DNA of 64,000 nucleotides from an uncultured Mycoplasmatota bacterium (GCA_900549285.1 URNW01000003.1:1-64000), one strand, 5' to 3'; shown: positions 42,252 through 51,341, counted from the stretch's first letter. The notes: generated by a model not told the origin, from the sequence alone. Made by a program: numbers and translations.

Positions 42252-44156
42252 CTAATATAATTTGGCACCAGCTGGAATATGATCATCAACAATCAAAAGA
42301 TGCAATCCTTCATGACCGTCTTCCTCATGAACAGCTGAAATAAGCATTCCTTCTGAATCAATACCCATCATTTTTCTTGTTGGAAGATTCACAATAGCAA
42401 TAGCGGTTTTTCCAATAAGTTCATCTGGTTCATAATATTCATGAATACCACTTAAAATCGTACGCTTACGATCAGTTCCATCATTAAGTGTAAATTTAAG
42501 AAGTTTACTAGACTTAGGAACTGCTTCACAATTCTCAATTTTAACAGCCCGAAAATCTGACTTAGAAAAGGTATCAAAATCGACCATTTCTTCAAAAAGA
42601 GGTTCTATTTTAACTTTAGAAAAATCAATCTTCTTATCTTCTAATTTTTCTTTAATACTATTTTTTTCATTTCCCTCTCTAAGAGGTTTCATAGTTGGGA
42701 ATAAAATAACTTCTCGAATTGTTTCGCTTCCTGTAAGAAGCATAACCAAACGATCAATTCCCATACCCATACCACCAGCAGGAGGCATACCATATTCCAA
42801 AGCTTCGACAAAATCAATATCCATGTCGTTAGCTTCATCATTGCCAAGCTCTCTTTCTTTTAGTTGATTTTCAAATCTTTCATATTGATCAATTGGATCA
42901 TTTAATTCTGTAAATGCATTAGCATATTCACTACCAATAATGAATAATTCAAATCTTTGAGTAAATCTAGGATCATTAGGATCTTTCTTAGCTAAAGGAC
43001 TAATTTCAATAGGATGTCCAAAAACAAAAGTTGGCTCTATAATAGTATCTTCAACAAATTTTTCAAAAAAAGCATTTACAATATGCCCAAAAGCAAAATG
43101 ACTTTCTAACTCTACATCATTTTCTCGAGCTAATCTTTGGGCTTCCTCTAAAGTTTTTACATTAAAAAAATTAATGCCTGTTTTTTCACGAATAAGATCA
43201 ACCATATGTGCTCTTTTAAATCCAGGAGCTAAATTAATATGATGTCCTAAAAATTCTACTTCATAAGTACCATTAAGCTCCATTGCACACGTGCTTATAA
43301 TACCTTCTGTAACATCCATCATTCCCTCTAAATCTGAAAAAGCTTTATAAAGTTCAATTGTCGTAAATTCTGGATTATGTTTACGATCCATCCCTTCATT
43401 TCTAAAAATTCGTCCAATTTCATAAACCGCATCCATACCACCAACTAATAATCTTTTTAAATTAAGCTCTGTAGCAATTCGCAAATACATATCAATATTT
43501 TGAGCATTATGATGAGTAATAAAAGGCTTCGCAGAAGCACCTCCTAAAATAGTACCTAAAATAGGAGTCTCTACTTCTACATAACCTAAATGATCTAAAT
43601 AATGTTGAATAGAGCGAATAATTTTTGGTCTAGCAAAAGCTACTTTTCTAGCATCATCATTCATAATTAAGTCAACATATCTTCTTCTAAATCTTTCCTC
43701 TACATCATTAAGACCATGATACTTCTCAGGTAATGGTTTAAGTGATTTTACTAAATGAGTATATTCTAAACATTTAACGGTTACTTCTCCTGTTTGAGTA
43801 AGCATTACTTTTCCATATACTCCAACAATATCACCAATATCAGCTGTTTTAAATAATGAATAAGCCTCTTCACCAACGTCATTTATTGAAATATATACTT
43901 GAATATTTCCAAGTTTATCTTTCAAAGAGAAAAAACTAGCTTTTCCCATTTTTCGAATAAACATAATTCTTCCAGCAATTCTAACCATGATGTCTTTTTC
44001 TTCTAATTCATCATGAGTAAGACCAACACATTGATCTTTAATATCTTGTGAAAAATCAGTAACTGAAAAACGGTGCCCAAATGGATCAATTCCAAATTCT
44101 CTAATTTTATTAAGTTTTTCTCTCCTAACTAATTCTTGTTCTGTAAACTCACGCAT
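42252..44156 (-). CDS. lysS: Lysyl-tRNA synthetase with C-terminal tRNA-binding domain
   Basis: Class II LysRS charging tRNA-Lys. The OB-fold anticodon domain (IRKMGKASFFSLKDKLGNIQ) is followed by the catalytic core with motif 1 around VETPILG, motif 2 FRNEGMDRKHNPEFTTIELY and motif 3 GMGMGIDRLVMLLTG. Unusually, residues about 527-634 form a second OB-fold of the EMAP-II/Trbp111 type (FSKSDFRAVKIENCEAVPKS, ILSGIHEYYEPDELIGK, IPAGAKLY), normally found at the C-terminus of MetRS. ATG 44156 with AGGTGG six bases upstream. Normal LysRS is about 490-500 residues; here 634. Confidence 0.95.
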   Translation of the reverse strand: MREFTEQELVRREKLNKIREFGIDPFGHRFSVTDFSQDIKDQCVGLTHDELEEKDIMVRIAGRIMFIRKMGKASFFSLKDKLGNIQVYISINDVGEEAYSLFKTADIGDIVGVYGKVMLTQTGEVTVKCLEYTHLVKSLKPLPEKYHGLNDVEERFRRRYVDLIMNDDARKVAFARPKIIRSIQHYLDHLGYVEVETPILGTILGGASAKPFITHHNAQNIDMYLRIATELNLKRLLVGGMDAVYEIGRIFRNEGMDRKHNPEFTTIELYKAFSDLEGMMDVTEGIISTCAMELNGTYEVEFLGHHINLAPGFKRAHMVDLIREKTGINFFNVKTLEEAQRLARENDVELESHFAFGHIVNAFFEKFVEDTIIEPTFVFGHPIEISPLAKKDPNDPRFTQRFELFIIGSEYANAFTELNDPIDQYERFENQLKERELGNDEANDMDIDFVEALEYGMPPAGGMGMGIDRLVMLLTGSETIREVILFPTMKPLREGNEKNSIKEKLEDKKIDFSKVKIEPLFEEMVDFDTFSKSDFRAVKIENCEAVPKSSKLLKFTLNDGTDRKRTILSGIHEYYEPDELIGKTAIAIVNLPTRKMMGIDSEGMLISAVHEEDGHEGLHLLIVDDHIPAGAKLY

Positions 44157-44178
44157 ATCATTCCACCTCTTGTTTTTT

Positions 44179-44208
44179 ACTATACCACAAAAACCCATAA
44201 TAAGTAAA
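44179..44208 (-). promoter_or_regulatory. Promoter of lysS
   Basis: Minus strand TTTACT (44203-44208), 18 bases, TATAGT (44179-44184) preceded by TGG, an extended -10. Confidence 0.5.
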
Positions 44209-44219
44209 CCCAAAATCTA

Positions 44220-44252
44220 ATAAAAAAGCATTAACAACCTTGTTAACACTTT
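44220..44252 (-). terminator. Terminator of the sorted surface protein gene
   Basis: Minus-strand AGTGTTAACAA/TTGTTAATGCT (11 pairs, two G-U) followed by T6. Confidence 0.85.
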
Positions 44253-44922
44253 ATATTTTATATACTTTATTAGATTTTCTACTAAACAAATAAACCACTA
44301 CTATTGCCGCAAGTCCACCACCAATAGCTACATAAGGAATTACACTTCCTGTCTCACTATTTGGAACATCATTAGGATTATCAGGATTAGTTGTATTACC
44401 ACAAACCTGATTATATTCTTCTTCTGAAATAGGATTTCCATTATTATCAAAATAATAACCATCAACTTTTACTGAACAATTTAATCGATAAGGTGAAACA
44501 TCTAACATACACCCTGTATCAGCAGTATCAGTAGTCTTAACCGTTATTTTTAAATTAGTAGAACTTCCAGAAGCTTCAATAAATACATCCCTTGTACCAT
44601 CACTATTTTCAGGTTGAGAAACAATCACAAAACCAGAACTTACACTAACACTATCAATCTTTACACTGCTTGGAATTAATTGAAAATAAATATATTTACT
44701 ATCCGTATTGACCGAAATAGTCCAAGTCTTTTCTTTTGCTTCTTTATTTGAATAAGTCCAAGTATAATCTCCTGCTTTAATAGTACCAAACTGTCCAAAA
44801 GAAATATCTTCTGTACTAAGATGTGGATCACTTTGAGTAAATCCAGCTGCTAAAACTGTTTGGGGCATAACTAATATAGCTACTGCTATAAAACTAAGTA
44901 TCATAGTAACTCTTCTAATCAT
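44251..44922 (-). CDS. Cell-wall-sorted surface protein
   Basis: Signal peptide (cleavage near TVLAAGFTQ, about residue 26), a beta-rich extracytoplasmic domain of about 150 residues with a few cysteines, a proline/asparagine linker (TTNPDNPNDVP) and a C-terminal NSETG, hydrophobic helix (VIPYVAIGGGLAAIVVVYLF) and SRKSNK tail. This is a sorting signal with a variant pentapeptide. The gene is divergent from a class B sortase gene, so it is the most likely substrate. AGGAAGAGG ribosome binding site before ATG 44922. The domain is not recognised. Confidence 0.78.
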   Translation of the reverse strand: MIRRVTMILSFIAVAILVMPQTVLAAGFTQSDPHLSTEDISFGQFGTIKAGDYTWTYSNKEAKEKTWTISVNTDSKYIYFQLIPSSVKIDSVSVSSGFVIVSQPENSDGTRDVFIEASGSSTNLKITVKTTDTADTGCMLDVSPYRLNCSVKVDGYYFDNNGNPISEEEYNQVCGNTTNPDNPNDVPNSETGSVIPYVAIGGGLAAIVVVYLFSRKSNKVYKI

Positions 44923-44954
44923 ATAACCTCTTCCTTTACTATTATTATGTACTA

Positions 44955-44963
44955 ATTATAACA
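44955..44963 (-). promoter_or_regulatory. Extended -10 promoter of the surface protein gene
   Basis: Minus strand TGTTATAAT (44955-44963), 33 bases before the start codon; no good -35 hexamer. Confidence 0.5.
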
Positions 44964-45044
44964 TAAAAATGTAAAAAAGAAAGTTCTTTTTTAAAAATAT
45001 TTAAAAAAATGTCAATCTATGATATGATAGTAATGGTGAATAGT

Positions 45045-46649
45045 GTGAAAAAAATATTAATAAGCATACATAATAAAAACATTATTTTTTCCTATAAAAC
45101 AAATAATAGTTCAATTAATAATGATTTAATAAATACAAATATCATCAGTAACAATGAACTAATTTTTAGTGATGTCTACATAAAAGAAAACATGAAAATT
45201 CTTTCTTCTTTTATTAAAGAATTATCCCTACAGTATAATGTAAATAAAGTAATTATCAGTAAAATAGAATTAGCTCCTCTTATTTTAAAACTATTAAAAA
45301 AAGCAAGCAATATAACAGAACTAGAAATAAAAGAAGAAGAAACATTAACTTATGAAATATGTGAATTACTAACACAAATAAATCATATTAAAAGTGTTAC
45401 TTGCTATAATCTACAACCATTCATGATTGAATTATTAGACAAATTTAATATTACATGTACCTCAAAATGTGAAATACTCTATTTAAGCAATTTTATGGAA
45501 AAGAACAATTTATTAAGATATTCTAACATTTATTATAAAACTAATATTAGAATCACCTTCCCTCTTTCTTTAGAGGATTTAAAAGATTTACAAGATTTTC
45601 TCAAAATAAATAAATATTTAAAAACAATTCATATAAATAGCCTCATAAATAATGAACTAGAAAATTTAGTAAATTTATTAATAAAATATAATCGTAAAAA
45701 TTTAAAAATAATCATTCACGAAAATATCACAGAAGAAAAAAAAGCAGAATATTTAAAACAAAGAAATAAAATTTATAAAAAGAAATATAAAATATATTTA
45801 TCCTTAGAATATACCAAAGAATACTTAGATAAAAACATTTTTAGGCAAGCGATCACCAACACTTTAAAAGTTTGTGGACTAATTATATCAAGTCTAGTAA
45901 TTTTAATAGTAACTTATATAGGTATTTCTAATTATGTAGCCTATAAACAAGTAAATAAAATTAAAGAAAATCTAGCCGAAGTAATAGAAGAAACTGATCC
46001 CAGTACAATTATTAAAGAAAAAAATGAAGAAAACATAGAACAAGCAAAAGAAGAAGAATTAGACCTAAACAACATTAAGCCAATTATCAATTCTAATTTA
46101 GCTTCTTTACTTTCTGTAAATGAAGATGTAGTTGGAGAACTGGTTGTAAATAACACAAATATTAACTACCCAGTTGTTCAAGCAGATGATAATGATTATT
46201 ATCTAGATCATAACATAAATAAAGAAAAGAATGCGAATGGTTGGATTTATCTGGATTTTCGTAATGATTCTATGAATTTAGATAAAAATAATATTATTTA
46301 TGGTCATAATATGTACTACAGTGGAGTAATGTTTGGAACACTTCATAAAACGGCTAATGCAAGTTGGTACACAAATCCAGAAAATCAAATAATTACTTAC
46401 AATACTCTATATGAAAATATGCATTTTAAAATATTTTCAATATACCGTGTCCCTAAAACAAACGATTACATCAAAGTATTCTTTGAAGATGATAATGATT
46501 TTCTAGATTTTATAGATATGATAACAAAACGCAGTATATATAATTTTAATGTTCCCGTAAATGCTGATGATAAAATCATAACACTATCTACATGCAGTAA
46601 CAATGGAACTAAAAGATTAGTAATTCATGCTGTATTAATTAATGAATAA
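45045..46649 (+). CDS. Class B sortase with large cytosolic N-terminal domain
   Basis: C-terminal sortase fold: VGELVVNNTNINYPVVQADD, WIYLDFRN, catalytic histidine in IIYGHNM (His421), cysteine in ITLSTCSNN (Cys517) and arginine in TKRLVIH (Arg524), as in class B sortases, which anchor proteins to peptidoglycan. One transmembrane helix spans about 275-301. Residues 1-270 precede it and must be cytosolic; they alternate short strands and leucine/isoleucine helices (IELAPLILKLLKKASNITEL) and match nothing I know. Ordinary SrtB is about 240 residues. GTG 45045 is chosen for its GGTGA site; ATG codons at 45009, 45024 and 45033 lack one. Confidence 0.82.
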   Translation: MKKILISIHNKNIIFSYKTNNSSINNDLINTNIISNNELIFSDVYIKENMKILSSFIKELSLQYNVNKVIISKIELAPLILKLLKKASNITELEIKEEETLTYEICELLTQINHIKSVTCYNLQPFMIELLDKFNITCTSKCEILYLSNFMEKNNLLRYSNIYYKTNIRITFPLSLEDLKDLQDFLKINKYLKTIHINSLINNELENLVNLLIKYNRKNLKIIIHENITEEKKAEYLKQRNKIYKKKYKIYLSLEYTKEYLDKNIFRQAITNTLKVCGLIISSLVILIVTYIGISNYVAYKQVNKIKENLAEVIEETDPSTIIKEKNEENIEQAKEEELDLNNIKPIINSNLASLLSVNEDVVGELVVNNTNINYPVVQADDNDYYLDHNINKEKNANGWIYLDFRNDSMNLDKNNIIYGHNMYYSGVMFGTLHKTANASWYTNPENQIITYNTLYENMHFKIFSIYRVPKTNDYIKVFFEDDNDFLDFIDMITKRSIYNFNVPVNADDKIITLSTCSNNGTKRLVIHAVLINE

Positions 46650-46682
46650 AGGATATGTTTAAACCCATATCCTTATTTTTTT
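46649..46682 (+). terminator. Terminator between sortase and trmB
   Basis: AAGGATATG/CATATCCTT stem (9 bp) followed by ATTTTTTT on the plus strand, overlapping the end of the convergent trmB gene. Confidence 0.85.
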
Positions 46683-47296
46683 GCATCTAAATAATTAATT
46701 TTGGCTCCTAATGCCTGAAACTTTTTTTCATACTCAGTTAAAACATTTGGAATATCACTATGATGTAAATCGAAATGAACATTAGAAAATACATAGCCAT
46801 AATTACTCAAACTAACAAGAGAACTTGCAAACAATCCCAAATTATCAGTTTTCATAACAATATGAGAAGTATTTAGAAATATATGATCATAAATCTGTAA
46901 GAATACCTCGCTAGTAAGACGTCTATTTTTATTGGCTTTCTTTGGCCATGGATCAGAAAAATTAAGATATATAGTAGTAATTTCCGAAGAAAACACTTCT
47001 TCAAGTCTTAAAGCATCTAAATTAATAATTCTTAAATTAGGCAATCCAACTGGATACTTCTTAATAGCTCGTGCTAAAACATTGCTATATTTTTCAACAC
47101 CAATAAAATTAATATTTGGATGCAACCGAGCCATATCATAAATAAAATCTCCTTTACCCATGCCTATTTCTAAATGAATAGGAAAACCATTTGAAAATAA
47201 TTCACTCCACTTTCCTTTATACAAAAAAGGATCCTTCACCAAATAATTACAATTTTCTAATAAAAAATCTTTATTTTTTAAATTTCTAAGACGCAT
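46673..47296 (-). CDS. trmB: tRNA (guanine-N7-)-methyltransferase
   Basis: Makes m7G46 in tRNA with S-adenosylmethionine. Motifs: LEIGMGKGDFIYDMA (SAM binding), FIGVEKYSNVL, IYLNFSDPWPKKANKNRRLT (family signature) and TEYEKKFQALG at the end. ATG 47296 (MRLRNLKNKDFL) matches the Bacillus start; nine further codons are open upstream. 207 residues, normal length. Convergent with the sortase gene. Confidence 0.95.
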   Translation of the reverse strand: MRLRNLKNKDFLLENCNYLVKDPFLYKGKWSELFSNGFPIHLEIGMGKGDFIYDMARLHPNINFIGVEKYSNVLARAIKKYPVGLPNLRIINLDALRLEEVFSSEITTIYLNFSDPWPKKANKNRRLTSEVFLQIYDHIFLNTSHIVMKTDNLGLFASSLVSLSNYGYVFSNVHFDLHHSDIPNVLTEYEKKFQALGAKINYLDAKK

Positions 47297-47349
47297 AATA
47301 TCACTACTTTCTATATCTAACATATAATAAATTGAAAGGATAAGTGTAT

Positions 47350-47685
47350 ATGAAAAAAGATCGAAATGCTTTTTTTCAAGAATCAGGATATTTTAACCAA
47401 ACAAATATTCCTGCCCCTAACATGAATATAGCCAACCAACCGTTTACTACAAGCTCTCAATCTAGCTTCTATGCTGGACCTACACCCATGAATTATAACA
47501 CACCTAATAACATGAATGCAAACATTCCTAATATTCCAAATTATGATTATAGCGACATAGAGTCTCGCTTATCTAAGTTAGAAAGACAAATAAATCGTTT
47601 AGATGCTCGCATAACTAAATTAGAAAATACCAATCTTTACCCTGTTGAGGAAATTGATACAACAACAAACATGTATATGGTCTAA
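47350..47685 (+). CDS. Small coiled-coil protein, possibly coat-associated
   Basis: 111 residues: KKDRNAFFQESGYFNQTN at the start, an asparagine/proline-rich middle (PMNYNTPNNMNANIPNIPNY) and a heptad coiled coil (YSDIESRLSKLERQINRLDA). AAAGGA lies nine bases before ATG 47350. The N-terminus shares a short ExGYFN word with the CotD-like protein (AEGYFNAQYN). Function unknown; a spore coat or surface role is a guess. Confidence 0.55.
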   Translation: MKKDRNAFFQESGYFNQTNIPAPNMNIANQPFTTSSQSSFYAGPTPMNYNTPNNMNANIPNIPNYDYSDIESRLSKLERQINRLDARITKLENTNLYPVEEIDTTTNMYMV

Positions 47686-47702
47686 ATTAGACCTCTTTTT
47701 TA
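47679..47702 (+). terminator. Terminator of the coiled-coil protein gene
   Basis: GGTCT/AGACC stem with a short loop, then a T-rich tract; it contains the stop codon. Confidence 0.65.
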
Positions 47703-49330
47703 TTTTTTATAAATTTATTTTTTAATTTTTGTAAATAATCCTTTCCTAAAATTTCATCTATAAGTCCCATTTTATGAGAAATAATAAAATAACTAAAAGC
47801 TCCAACTAATGCTATAACCGCAATATACATAACACAAGCAAATCTACTATTAAAATCAATAGGAATAAATAACTTCATAACTAAAACAACAACAATCATT
47901 GTAACAAGAGGAACAATCATTTTCATAAACATTTTTTTGGTGTCATGATATTGGAAACGATATTCCTTTCTTAAATACAAAACAGCTATTAAAATAGTAA
48001 TACTAAATCCAACAATGGTAGCTAAAGTAGCTCCCCAATAAGCTGGAGCACCTAATGAATCAAAGAGTAACATAAAAGGAACATCTAATAAAGCATTAAT
48101 AACAATACCTGATATAGAACTGATATAAACCCATTTAAATTTATTCATACTTTGCAAAGTATGGTTACAAACAGTATATAAATTAGTAAAAAGAGGAGCA
48201 AAAATAGCAAAAGCCAAAATATTTGTTCCAATAGAACTATAACCATAAAAAACTGTCCATATAGAAGATGCTAATAAACTAATTCCTATACACATTGGTA
48301 AACTAATAAATAAAATAATTTGTAAAGATTTATTAAATTTATGATTTAAATCATCATATTTCTTTAATGTAAATGCCTCTACCATATTAGGAATCAAACT
48401 TGCAGATAATCCCAAAGCAATAGATGTAACAACAATACTAATCTTAGGTGCCCAAGTTGAAATACTAGAAGCAATAAATTCTGCTTCTAAAGCATCAATA
48501 CCCAAATAATCCATAGTCCTCAAAACTAAAATCATATCTACGTTATTATAAATAGTAAAAGCAATACTCACAATAACTACTGGTAAAGCATACTGAATAA
48601 TTTTTTTAATAATATCTTTATTTGAAACATCATCTTTTACATCAAAATGTTCTACTAAATGTAGTTCTTTTTTATTTTCTTTAAGCTTTTGACGAACGTA
48701 AAAAAAGGCTGATAATCCCCCAATAAAAGCTCCAAAAACAGCTACTCCAACCACAATCGTCAAATCAAGATGAAGCCATTTAAGAGCAATATAACTGCCA
48801 CAAATGATCACTAAAACTCGAACCACTTGTTCAATAACCTGTGATATACTAGAAACAGAAATAATATTATGTCCTTGAAAAAAACCTCTAGAAACACTTA
48901 AAAAAGGAAAAACAAGTAAAGAAAAAGATACACAGCGAATCACAAAAGTAACATCCTGAACCGTATTTCCACCTGTCATATCTCCAATAATCAAATTAGA
49001 AATTTGCGGAGCAAAAATAAAAAGAAGAGCAAAAGCAATAATTGCAATAAAACTTAATAATTTCTTACCTATTTTAAAAGTTCTAATTTTAGCTTCTTGT
49101 TTATTGAGCGTATTAAATTCATTTATAAGTTTACTAACAGCAATAGGAATACCCGCAGTAGCAATCTCTAAAAATAATCCATAAATATTATAGGCATAAG
49201 AATATAAAGATCCGCCATCTGATCCAACGATTGCATAAAAAGGAATAACATAAAGCATCCCTAATATTTTTACAACTATAATACAAATAGTAGCAATAAT
49301 TGTTCCTTCTATAAATGAATTTTTTTTCAT
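47687..49330 (-). CDS. Polysaccharide/lipid flippase (MurJ/YtgP/SpoVB-like)
   Basis: 547 residues with about 14 hydrophobic helices. The start SFIEGTIIATICIIVVKILG and MLYVIPFY, and internal SRGFFQGHNIISVSSISQVI then EQVVRV, are typical of the MviN/MurJ-like proteins of Bacillota (YtgP, SpoVB), which flip lipid II or related undecaprenyl-linked precursors. Whether housekeeping MurJ or sporulation SpoVB cannot be decided; the sporulation gene cse60 lies immediately upstream. AGGAG precedes ATG 49330. Confidence 0.88.
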   Translation of the reverse strand: MKKNSFIEGTIIATICIIVVKILGMLYVIPFYAIVGSDGGSLYSYAYNIYGLFLEIATAGIPIAVSKLINEFNTLNKQEAKIRTFKIGKKLLSFIAIIAFALLFIFAPQISNLIIGDMTGGNTVQDVTFVIRCVSFSLLVFPFLSVSRGFFQGHNIISVSSISQVIEQVVRVLVIICGSYIALKWLHLDLTIVVGVAVFGAFIGGLSAFFYVRQKLKENKKELHLVEHFDVKDDVSNKDIIKKIIQYALPVVIVSIAFTIYNNVDMILVLRTMDYLGIDALEAEFIASSISTWAPKISIVVTSIALGLSASLIPNMVEAFTLKKYDDLNHKFNKSLQIILFISLPMCIGISLLASSIWTVFYGYSSIGTNILAFAIFAPLFTNLYTVCNHTLQSMNKFKWVYISSISGIVINALLDVPFMLLFDSLGAPAYWGATLATIVGFSITILIAVLYLRKEYRFQYHDTKKMFMKMIVPLVTMIVVVLVMKLFIPIDFNSRFACVMYIAVIALVGAFSYFIISHKMGLIDEILGKDYLQKLKNKFIKNKKEV

Positions 49331-49339
49331 AATACACTC

Positions 49340-49513
49340 CTAACTAGTATAAATAATCATTGCAGTAAAACAATAAATTTGCTCTTCTCCAAACATAGAG
49401 ATCGCCGTACTAAATTTAATATCAATCACCTCACCAGAAACTTCACTTAAAAAAGAATTAATTTGTCCTTCTAAATCTTTCTCATGAGATTCATCAAATA
49501 TTTTCACTTTCAT
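49340..49513 (-). CDS. cse60: Sporulation protein Cse60
   Basis: 57 residues: KVKIFDESHEKDLEGQINSF, then VIDIKFSTAIS and EEQIYCFTAMIIY. This matches Cse60, a small sporulation-associated protein controlled by sigma-E in Bacillus, over its whole length. ATG 49513 with GGTGATGATT upstream is preferred to a start six codons earlier. Sits between pncC and the flippase gene, probably one operon. Confidence 0.82.
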   Translation of the reverse strand: MKVKIFDESHEKDLEGQINSFLSEVSGEVIDIKFSTAISMFGEEQIYCFTAMIIYTS

Positions 49514-49547
49514 AATCATCACCATGTTCAATATAACACAGAATCTT

Positions 49548-50003
49548 TTATTTTATTGTCGAATTAAAGAGTAGCACAAAAGCTTGTATTACTTCCATCT
49601 TATTATCTGAACGTTTATTTTTTAAAATAGGAATATATTCGGAATAATATCGATTTACCCTTCGATCATAAATGCAAAGATAAACCCCTTTTTCTTTGCA
49701 AACATTACTAGTAAGTCTCCCCGTAATTCCCACTCCTAAATCACTTTTCGTAAAATCACTAATTGCTAAAGCCATCTCCATAGCGGTTTCTTTACTATAT
49801 ACCGTATAAGTATCAATTACTTTTTTAGATACACCCATTTTAATTTTAAAATCAGTACTATAAGTAACCGCACTAAATTTTAAAATAGTACTAGCATCAG
49901 GTATATCTGTAATAAGACTTGCAAGTAATCCCCCAGTACAAGATTCCATAGTTGAAATAGTAATACGATTTTCTATCAAATAATGAACAATTTGTTCTAA
50001 CAT
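49548..50003 (-). CDS. pncC: CinA C-terminal domain nicotinamide-nucleotide amidase (PncC)
   Basis: Stand-alone CinA C-terminal domain converting NMN to nicotinate mononucleotide. ISTMESCTGGLLASLITDIP and DASTILKFSAVTYS carry the family motif with Glu, Ser, Cys; LGVGITG is kept. The loop after GITG is shortened relative to the usual GP-rich stretch (here RLTSNVCKEKGVYLC). 151 residues. GAGGTC precedes ATG 50003. Confidence 0.85.
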   Translation of the reverse strand: MLEQIVHYLIENRITISTMESCTGGLLASLITDIPDASTILKFSAVTYSTDFKIKMGVSKKVIDTYTVYSKETAMEMALAISDFTKSDLGVGITGRLTSNVCKEKGVYLCIYDRRVNRYYSEYIPILKNKRSDNKMEVIQAFVLLFNSTIK

Positions 50004-50031
50004 CTAAATCGACCTCATTAATATTGTACCA

Positions 50032-50062
50032 TAAAAAAATTCAAGTGTATAGAATACACTTG
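50032..50062 (-). terminator. Terminator of the 292-residue surface protein gene
   Basis: CAAGTGTAT/ATACACTTG perfect 9-bp stem with a 3-base loop, followed on the minus strand by AATTTTTTT. Confidence 0.85.
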
Positions 50063-50096
50063 CCATATATTTACACTAATAAATTATTAATCTACA

Positions 50097-50975
50097 TTAT
50101 TTGACTTGACCTGCAATTCCAACTATTGTATATCTTTTTATTACTTCATATCTTAATTGACTATCCTTTATTGTATACACTCTCTCTTCTAATTCTCCAT
50201 AATCTTTTACTTCTTCTTCCCCGTTTTCTGTATTCTCCAAACTATTTAATACAGGTACTAAATAATAAATTTTATCATCTTCTACTTTAATATCAATGTA
50301 ACAATTTGAAGGAGTAGTACAAGCATTAAAACTATCAGTATACCAAGGATATTCATTATCTTTTAAAGTATAACCTGTATAAGTAGACATAATAGTCATC
50401 CCACGTGTTTCACTACTTCCAGAATAATCTACTAAATCATTATTAACAAACTCTAAATTTTCATTTAAAATATACAATTTATCTTCTTCTCCAGCCAAAT
50501 CTGGATAAATACTAGTATGAATGAGCAAATAGGACTTCCCATCTTCTCCATTAATAAAAGAAAAATTCTTCTCATTAAAACTACTAGAAATCATATTAAT
50601 ATCAAATTCTGTTTTATTATCATTATAAGTTTCATAATAAGCATATAAAGTTGCCCCATTATAATCACCAGTTAAGGATTGTTCCTTTAAATCTTCATTA
50701 TGACGATACAAAAATTCTATTTCAAATGTTTTTTCTAAACCATTTATAACAATTTCATATTTTTGAACAAAGGAATCTTCTATTTTTTTAGTTTCCACTA
50801 AAATAATTTGATCTTCCTTCTTTACTTCAATATTACCATCATTTAATTCAACATTTTCCTTTTGAGATTCACTTTTTTTATCAACATTAAAATCATGCGT
50901 AGTAACATAAAAAATTCCTACTCCAATAACAATAACTGCTAAAACAATAATAAAAATAATCAATACTTTTTTCAT
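50097..50975 (-). CDS. Membrane-anchored extracytoplasmic protein, unknown function
   Basis: 292 residues with an N-terminal transmembrane helix (about 4-26), a lysine/glutamate-rich linker and a beta-rich outer domain (YEIVINGLEKTFEIEFLYRH, SFINGEDGKSYLLIHTSIYP). Two cysteines (CTTPSNC) may form a disulfide. No family recognised. It has its own promoter and terminator, so it is monocistronic. Confidence 0.7.
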   Translation of the reverse strand: MKKVLIIFIIVLAVIVIGVGIFYVTTHDFNVDKKSESQKENVELNDGNIEVKKEDQIILVETKKIEDSFVQKYEIVINGLEKTFEIEFLYRHNEDLKEQSLTGDYNGATLYAYYETYNDNKTEFDINMISSSFNEKNFSFINGEDGKSYLLIHTSIYPDLAGEEDKLYILNENLEFVNNDLVDYSGSSETRGMTIMSTYTGYTLKDNEYPWYTDSFNACTTPSNCYIDIKVEDDKIYYLVPVLNSLENTENGEEEVKDYGELEERVYTIKDSQLRYEVIKRYTIVGIAGQVK

Positions 50976-50996
50976 ACTTCCTACCTCTACCTATTA

Positions 50997-51025
50997 ATTA
51001 AACCATATTTCTATTATTATTTCAA
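50997..51025 (-). promoter_or_regulatory. Promoter of the 292-residue surface protein gene
   Basis: Minus strand TTGAAA (51020-51025), 17 bases, TTTAAT (50997-51002) preceded by TGG. Confidence 0.65.
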
Positions 51026-51043
51026 TCCTCATTTTTTAACACA

Positions 51044-51069
51044 TAAAAAGCATACCGAAGTATACTTTT
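51044..51069 (-). terminator. Terminator with UUCG tetraloop
   Basis: Minus-strand AAGTATAC-TTCG-GTATGCTT followed by T residues; it ends the small tyrosine-rich protein gene and overlaps its stop. Confidence 0.88.
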
Positions 51070-51304
51070 AATATCCATAAGGACCAGGTATATATCCTCC
51101 ATAAGAATAATACGAATACGGAGGCTGGTATAAAGGCCTTACTCCATAATTTGGTCCTTGAGGTGCTACATTAACAATTGGTCTTGGTCTAGTTAACCCA
51201 ACTGCTGCTCCACCAACTAAAGCTCCAGTTAAAAATGGAAAAATAAAACGATCATTATTACCTTGAATACGAGGTGGTCTCATTTGATACATATTATTAT
51301 TCAT
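51068..51304 (-). CDS. Small Gly/Pro/Tyr-rich protein, possibly coat or surface
   Basis: 78 residues: an asparagine/arginine start (MYQMRPPRIQGNNDRF), a short hydrophobic stretch (FPFLTGALVGGAAVGL) and a C-terminus rich in tyrosine, proline and glycine (YQPPYSYYSYGGYIPGPYGY). This composition is common in spore coat and surface proteins of Bacillota. ATG 51304 is chosen; the ribosome binding site is weak. Function is inferred only from composition. Confidence 0.55.
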   Translation of the reverse strand: MNNNMYQMRPPRIQGNNDRFIFPFLTGALVGGAAVGLTRPRPIVNVAPQGPNYGVRPLYQPPYSYYSYGGYIPGPYGY

Positions 51305-51341
51305 AATTACCACACTTTCTAATATATCATATGTTTTCTTC

